5,402 bases of DNA, taken from the NCBI GenBank assembly GCA_001786825.1, contig MFTL01000020.1, forward strand, positions 1-5,402, given 5' to 3'. Each line of letters starts with the position of its first letter. The first letter of the stretch is position 1. Positions 2,674 through 5,402 of this stretch are shown one piece after another. The DNA comes from Candidatus Nomurabacteria bacterium RIFCSPHIGHO2_01_FULL_39_9 (GTDB lineage: Bacteria > Patescibacteriota > Minisyncoccia > Phycocordibacterales > DATEUR01). The position numbers were made by a program, and so were the translations under genes. The notes under the pieces are model-generated. The model searched no databases. It had not been told where the DNA came from and saw nothing but the letters and a program-made list of their open reading frames with translations.

Positions 2674-5361
2674 ATGGCTGAACTAATGCCCAAATTTCAA
2701 AATCTTGAAGAAGAGGTTAAATACCTTCGTGAACAACTTGCGGGCAAGGAAAGCTTGCCAATTGAAAAAAAAGAAAAACTTGTCAAAAAAGTTGTTACTG
2801 AATACGCGAAAGCGCCAGCAGAAAAAGTTTTGGTTCCGGAAAAAGTTTTACCGGAAAAAGAAGCAGAAGGTATTGTGCTCAAACTAAAACCCGAAGCTCA
2901 CGATAATCAGATGGCTGAACTTTTAGGCATCCTCCTTAATCAAGGCATTAAAAACGCGTTGACTGTCTTAGAAAAATTAAATTCGCCGCACTTAGAAGAT
3001 GATTTTCACAGATTTCTCGTCCAGTATATTTTAAAAGAAGGCGAACCGGCGGATTTTACTTCCAAAGAAAAAATTTGGACCGGCAGCCACATGACTCTTT
3101 TTGAAATTACGCTGCCGGGTATTGGTTTGGAAAAAGAAAAACAAAACTTTAAAGAACTGATTGCCAAGATGGAGCAATTTTATGCCGGCATGCGTGGCAA
3201 TCCCGGCTACTTCACAATTGAAATTGCCGTCTCCTCTTCTTCCGACGAGCTTGTTGTTTATGTAGCGGTTCCCAGCGATCGATCAGATCTTTTTGAAAAA
3301 CAAATACTTGGCTTTTTCCCAGACGCGCGCATCCATGCTACGTCAGATGATTATAATATTTTCAACGAGAAAGGCAGTTCGGTGGCCGGCTATCTGCGGC
3401 TCTTGGAAGATGATGCTCTGTCGCTCAAAAATTACGAAGAATTTGGCGAAGATCCAATCTCTTCCATTTTAAATATTTTCGCGAAATTAAAACGCGAAGG
3501 CGAAGGCGCGGCGATTCAATTTGTGATTAAGCCTGGCGACGATTCTTTCATCAGGCGCTACAAAGCGATTATTGCTGAACTGCAAAAAGGTAAACCTTTC
3601 CGCCGTGCCGCTCGTGATGCTTGGGGCGGTTTTATGAGAGAATTTGGCCAAGTTACGAAGAAACTTATCTTTGGTTTCCCGGATCAAAAGAAAGAGAAAA
3701 AAATTGACGACAAATCAATTGAAAAAGTTAATAATAAGATGAAAAGCCCGCTTGTTTCTACTCAAATTAGACTCATTGCTTCGGCGGAATCAGAAGCGCG
3801 CGCCGACGATATCATCTCCGATCTCGCTTCAGCTTTTCATCAATTTACGGAAGCCGCCGGCAATAGTTTTATTTTTGAAAATGTATCGGCAAAGGAATCG
3901 CCAGAATTTATTCGCCAATTTTCATTCCGAATGGCTGATGATAATATCGGGAAGTTCTTAAATTTAAATATTAAAGAATTAGCTTCCGTTTTTCATTTTC
4001 CAGCTGGTATAACAAGTATGCCGAGCTTAAAGGAGGCTCGCGCTAAGCCTTCACCGGCGCCGCTCGAAATTTCTAAAGAGGGCATTATTTTAGGCACAAA
4101 TAGTTATCGTGGTCGCGACACGGAAATTCGTTTTGCTCCGGAGGATCGGGTGCGCCACTTTTACGTGATCGGCCAGACCGGTACCGGTAAAACAAACATT
4201 CTGAAAAATATGGTCATTCAAGATATCAAAAACGGGGAAGGCGTCTGCTTTATCGATCCGCATGGAAGTGACGTTCAAGATATTCTGGCGCATGTCCCGA
4301 AAGGGCGCGCTGATGATGTTATCTATTTTGACCCATCTTATGTGCCGCGGCCGATGGCGCTCAACATGCTTGAGTACGATCCAAAATATCCGGAACAAAA
4401 AACACTTATCGTAAATGAGCTCATGGCAATTTTCAGCAAGCTCTTTGATCTTAAAACTTCCGGCGGCCCGCTCTTCGAACAATATTTCCGAAATTCGGCG
4501 CTCCTCGTTATGGAACATCCGGAATCAGGCAACACGCTTCTTGAGGTTGGCCGCGTACTCGGCAGTAAAGATTTTCGGGATTTCAAACTCGCTAATTGTA
4601 AGAATCCGATCATCGTTGAATTCTGGAAAAATGCCGAGAAGACAACCGGCGAACAATCGCTTGCCAACTTCGTGCCTTACATTACTTCTAAATTTGATAT
4701 TTTCATTTCTAACGATATTATGCGGCCGGTCGTGCTTCAGGAAAAATCTTCTTTTAATTTCCGTGAGGTTATGGACAATAAAAAAATTCTTTTGGTTAAC
4801 TTAGCCAAAGGCCGTTTGGGCGAGATCAATGCCAATTTGATCGGCCTGGTTCTGGTTGGCAAAATTTTAATGGCGGCGCTTTCGCGTGTTGATATGTTCG
4901 GTCTTAAAATGAACGATTTTTATCTTTATATCGATGAATTCCAGAACGTGACGACCGACGCTTCGGCCCAGATTCTATCGGAGGCTAGAAAGTATCGTTT
5001 GAGCTTAAACATTGCTCACCAGTTTATCGCGCAATTGCCAGAAAATATCAAAGATGCGGTTTTCGGCAACGTCGGCAGTTTAGCTGTTTTTCGGGTTGGC
5101 ACCGATGACGCGAAATATTTGGAAACGCAATTGGCGCCGGTTTTCTCGGCTGATGATATTGTGAAATTGCCCAATTTTAACGCTTATTTAAAGCTTTTAA
5201 TTAAAGGTAATCCGGCTAAACCTTTCAATGTTATGCCGGCGGGGCCTATGCCGGGCAATCCGGAAGTTGTAATGGCGCTCAAGGAACTTTCTTATCTTAA
5301 ATTCGGCCGGCCGCGTGAAGAAATAGAAGCGGAGATTGCGAAAAAATACAAGGAGTTGTAA
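2674..5361 (+). CDS. TraG/VirD4-like conjugative coupling ATPase family protein
   Basis: An 895-residue P-loop ATPase of the type IV secretion/conjugation family, which uses ATP to move DNA or protein. The N-terminus is a charged coiled coil (about 6-46) with a short EKVL-P repeat linker (50-62). Residues ~80-445 form the long N-terminal region typical of these proteins in Patescibacteria, including HFPAGITSMPSL (441-452). The ATPase core has Walker A GQTGTGKT (500-507, K506), VCFIDPHGSD (524-533), Walker B LYIDEFQN (751-758, D754, catalytic E755) and IAHQFIAQLP (780-789), the last lying in the region related to the TraG/VirD4 C-terminal (TraM-recognition) domain. All catalytic residues are present. 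No membrane helix is visible, unlike classical VirD4/TraG, which have an N-terminal anchor; it may dock on a membrane partner. I cannot separate a VirD4-like from a VirB4- or HerA-like role from sequence alone. ATG 2674 is chosen over an in-frame TTG at 2644 because the TTG lies in the terminator and upstream of the predicted transcription start. It is GC-richer than the paralogues. Confidence 0.88.
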   Translation: MAELMPKFQNLEEEVKYLREQLAGKESLPIEKKEKLVKKVVTEYAKAPAEKVLVPEKVLPEKEAEGIVLKLKPEAHDNQMAELLGILLNQGIKNALTVLEKLNSPHLEDDFHRFLVQYILKEGEPADFTSKEKIWTGSHMTLFEITLPGIGLEKEKQNFKELIAKMEQFYAGMRGNPGYFTIEIAVSSSSDELVVYVAVPSDRSDLFEKQILGFFPDARIHATSDDYNIFNEKGSSVAGYLRLLEDDALSLKNYEEFGEDPISSILNIFAKLKREGEGAAIQFVIKPGDDSFIRRYKAIIAELQKGKPFRRAARDAWGGFMREFGQVTKKLIFGFPDQKKEKKIDDKSIEKVNNKMKSPLVSTQIRLIASAESEARADDIISDLASAFHQFTEAAGNSFIFENVSAKESPEFIRQFSFRMADDNIGKFLNLNIKELASVFHFPAGITSMPSLKEARAKPSPAPLEISKEGIILGTNSYRGRDTEIRFAPEDRVRHFYVIGQTGTGKTNILKNMVIQDIKNGEGVCFIDPHGSDVQDILAHVPKGRADDVIYFDPSYVPRPMALNMLEYDPKYPEQKTLIVNELMAIFSKLFDLKTSGGPLFEQYFRNSALLVMEHPESGNTLLEVGRVLGSKDFRDFKLANCKNPIIVEFWKNAEKTTGEQSLANFVPYITSKFDIFISNDIMRPVVLQEKSSFNFREVMDNKKILLVNLAKGRLGEINANLIGLVLVGKILMAALSRVDMFGLKMNDFYLYIDEFQNVTTDASAQILSEARKYRLSLNIAHQFIAQLPENIKDAVFGNVGSLAVFRVGTDDAKYLETQLAPVFSADDIVKLPNFNAYLKLLIKGNPAKPFNVMPAGPMPGNPEVVMALKELSYLKFGRPREEIEAEIAKKYKEL

Positions 5362-5367
5362 AATTAA

Positions 5368-5402
5368 GTGTATATGAATTACTTTCAAAATATTTTTACA
5401 AA
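5368..5402 (+). CDS. Possible start of the next gene (partial)
   Basis: An open frame runs off the right edge from GTG 5368 or, in the same frame, ATG 5374 (MNYFQNIFT). AAGGAG at 5350-5355, inside the last codons of the ATPase gene, lies 12 nt before the GTG and 18 nt before the ATG; the first spacing is slightly long and the second too long for a normal Shine-Dalgarno. Eleven codons or fewer are visible, so neither the product nor the reality of the gene can be judged. If real, it would be co-transcribed with the ATPase. Confidence 0.25.
   Translation, partial: MYMNYFQNIFT

Noticed and set aside
2821..2868. Tandem EKVL-P repeat in the ATPase linker
   Set aside because: Only about two imperfect units in a charged linker; looks like ordinary low-complexity sequence rather than a functional repeat.
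4029..4036. Perfect AAAGGAGG inside the ATPase gene
   Set aside because: It encodes part of a Leu-Lys-Glu-Ala run and no in-range start codon follows; it does not mark an internal gene.
4090..4667. Open frames of 109-142 codons antisense to the ATPase
   Set aside because: They lie opposite the conserved Walker A region and arise from its codon bias; no independent evidence.
1..5402. CRISPR array, tRNA or rRNA genes
   Set aside because: No regularly spaced repeats, cloverleaf pattern or rRNA-like conserved sequence is visible on either strand.

Overview
The window looks like a piece of a small-genome bacterium of the Candidate Phyla Radiation (Patescibacteria, probably Parcubacteria-like). 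This is an inference. It rests on secY running almost directly into map with no adk between, AT-rich leaders without Shine-Dalgarno motifs, compact terminator/promoter overlaps, and a large soluble TraG/VirD4-like ATPase of the kind common in that group. The standard genetic code reads every gene cleanly. All supported genes are on the + strand.

Layout: (1) 3-158 is the C-terminal end of secY. (2) 159-285 is non-coding and holds a 112-nt element closed by a perfect 19-bp inverted repeat, with hairpins nested inside. (3) 286-1053 is map, a complete type I methionine aminopeptidase with all metal ligands present. (4) 1054-2650 is an AT-richer accessory stretch: two diverged paralogues of unknown function (1098-1607 and 2075-2623) flank a 67-codon gene of unknown function (1722-1925). 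Each of the three ends in an intrinsic terminator and has a recognisable promoter in front. (5) 2674-5361 is an 895-residue P-loop ATPase related to conjugative coupling proteins. (6) The last ~35 bases may begin another gene.

The most striking signal is in the accessory stretch. The two paralogues are nearly identical in DNA from just after the -10 box through codon 16 (47 of 48 coding bases identical, the one change synonymous), then abruptly become only distantly similar. Both are served by TTGACR-N17-TAATAT promoters with unrelated spacers. The second promoter has a perfect 18-bp palindrome over its -35 box, a good operator candidate that the first lacks. Both paralogues end in a terminator whose 3' arm contains TTGAGG, placed 17 or 18 bp before a -10 box for the next gene, so the terminator arm appears to double as a -35 element. 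The promoter for the large ATPase would start transcription at or next to its ATG, giving a leaderless mRNA.

secY and map are housekeeping genes (protein export; removal of N-terminal methionine). The ATPase belongs to a DNA/protein translocation family. Nothing in the sequence links the paralogues functionally to any of these; what they share is position and transcription architecture.
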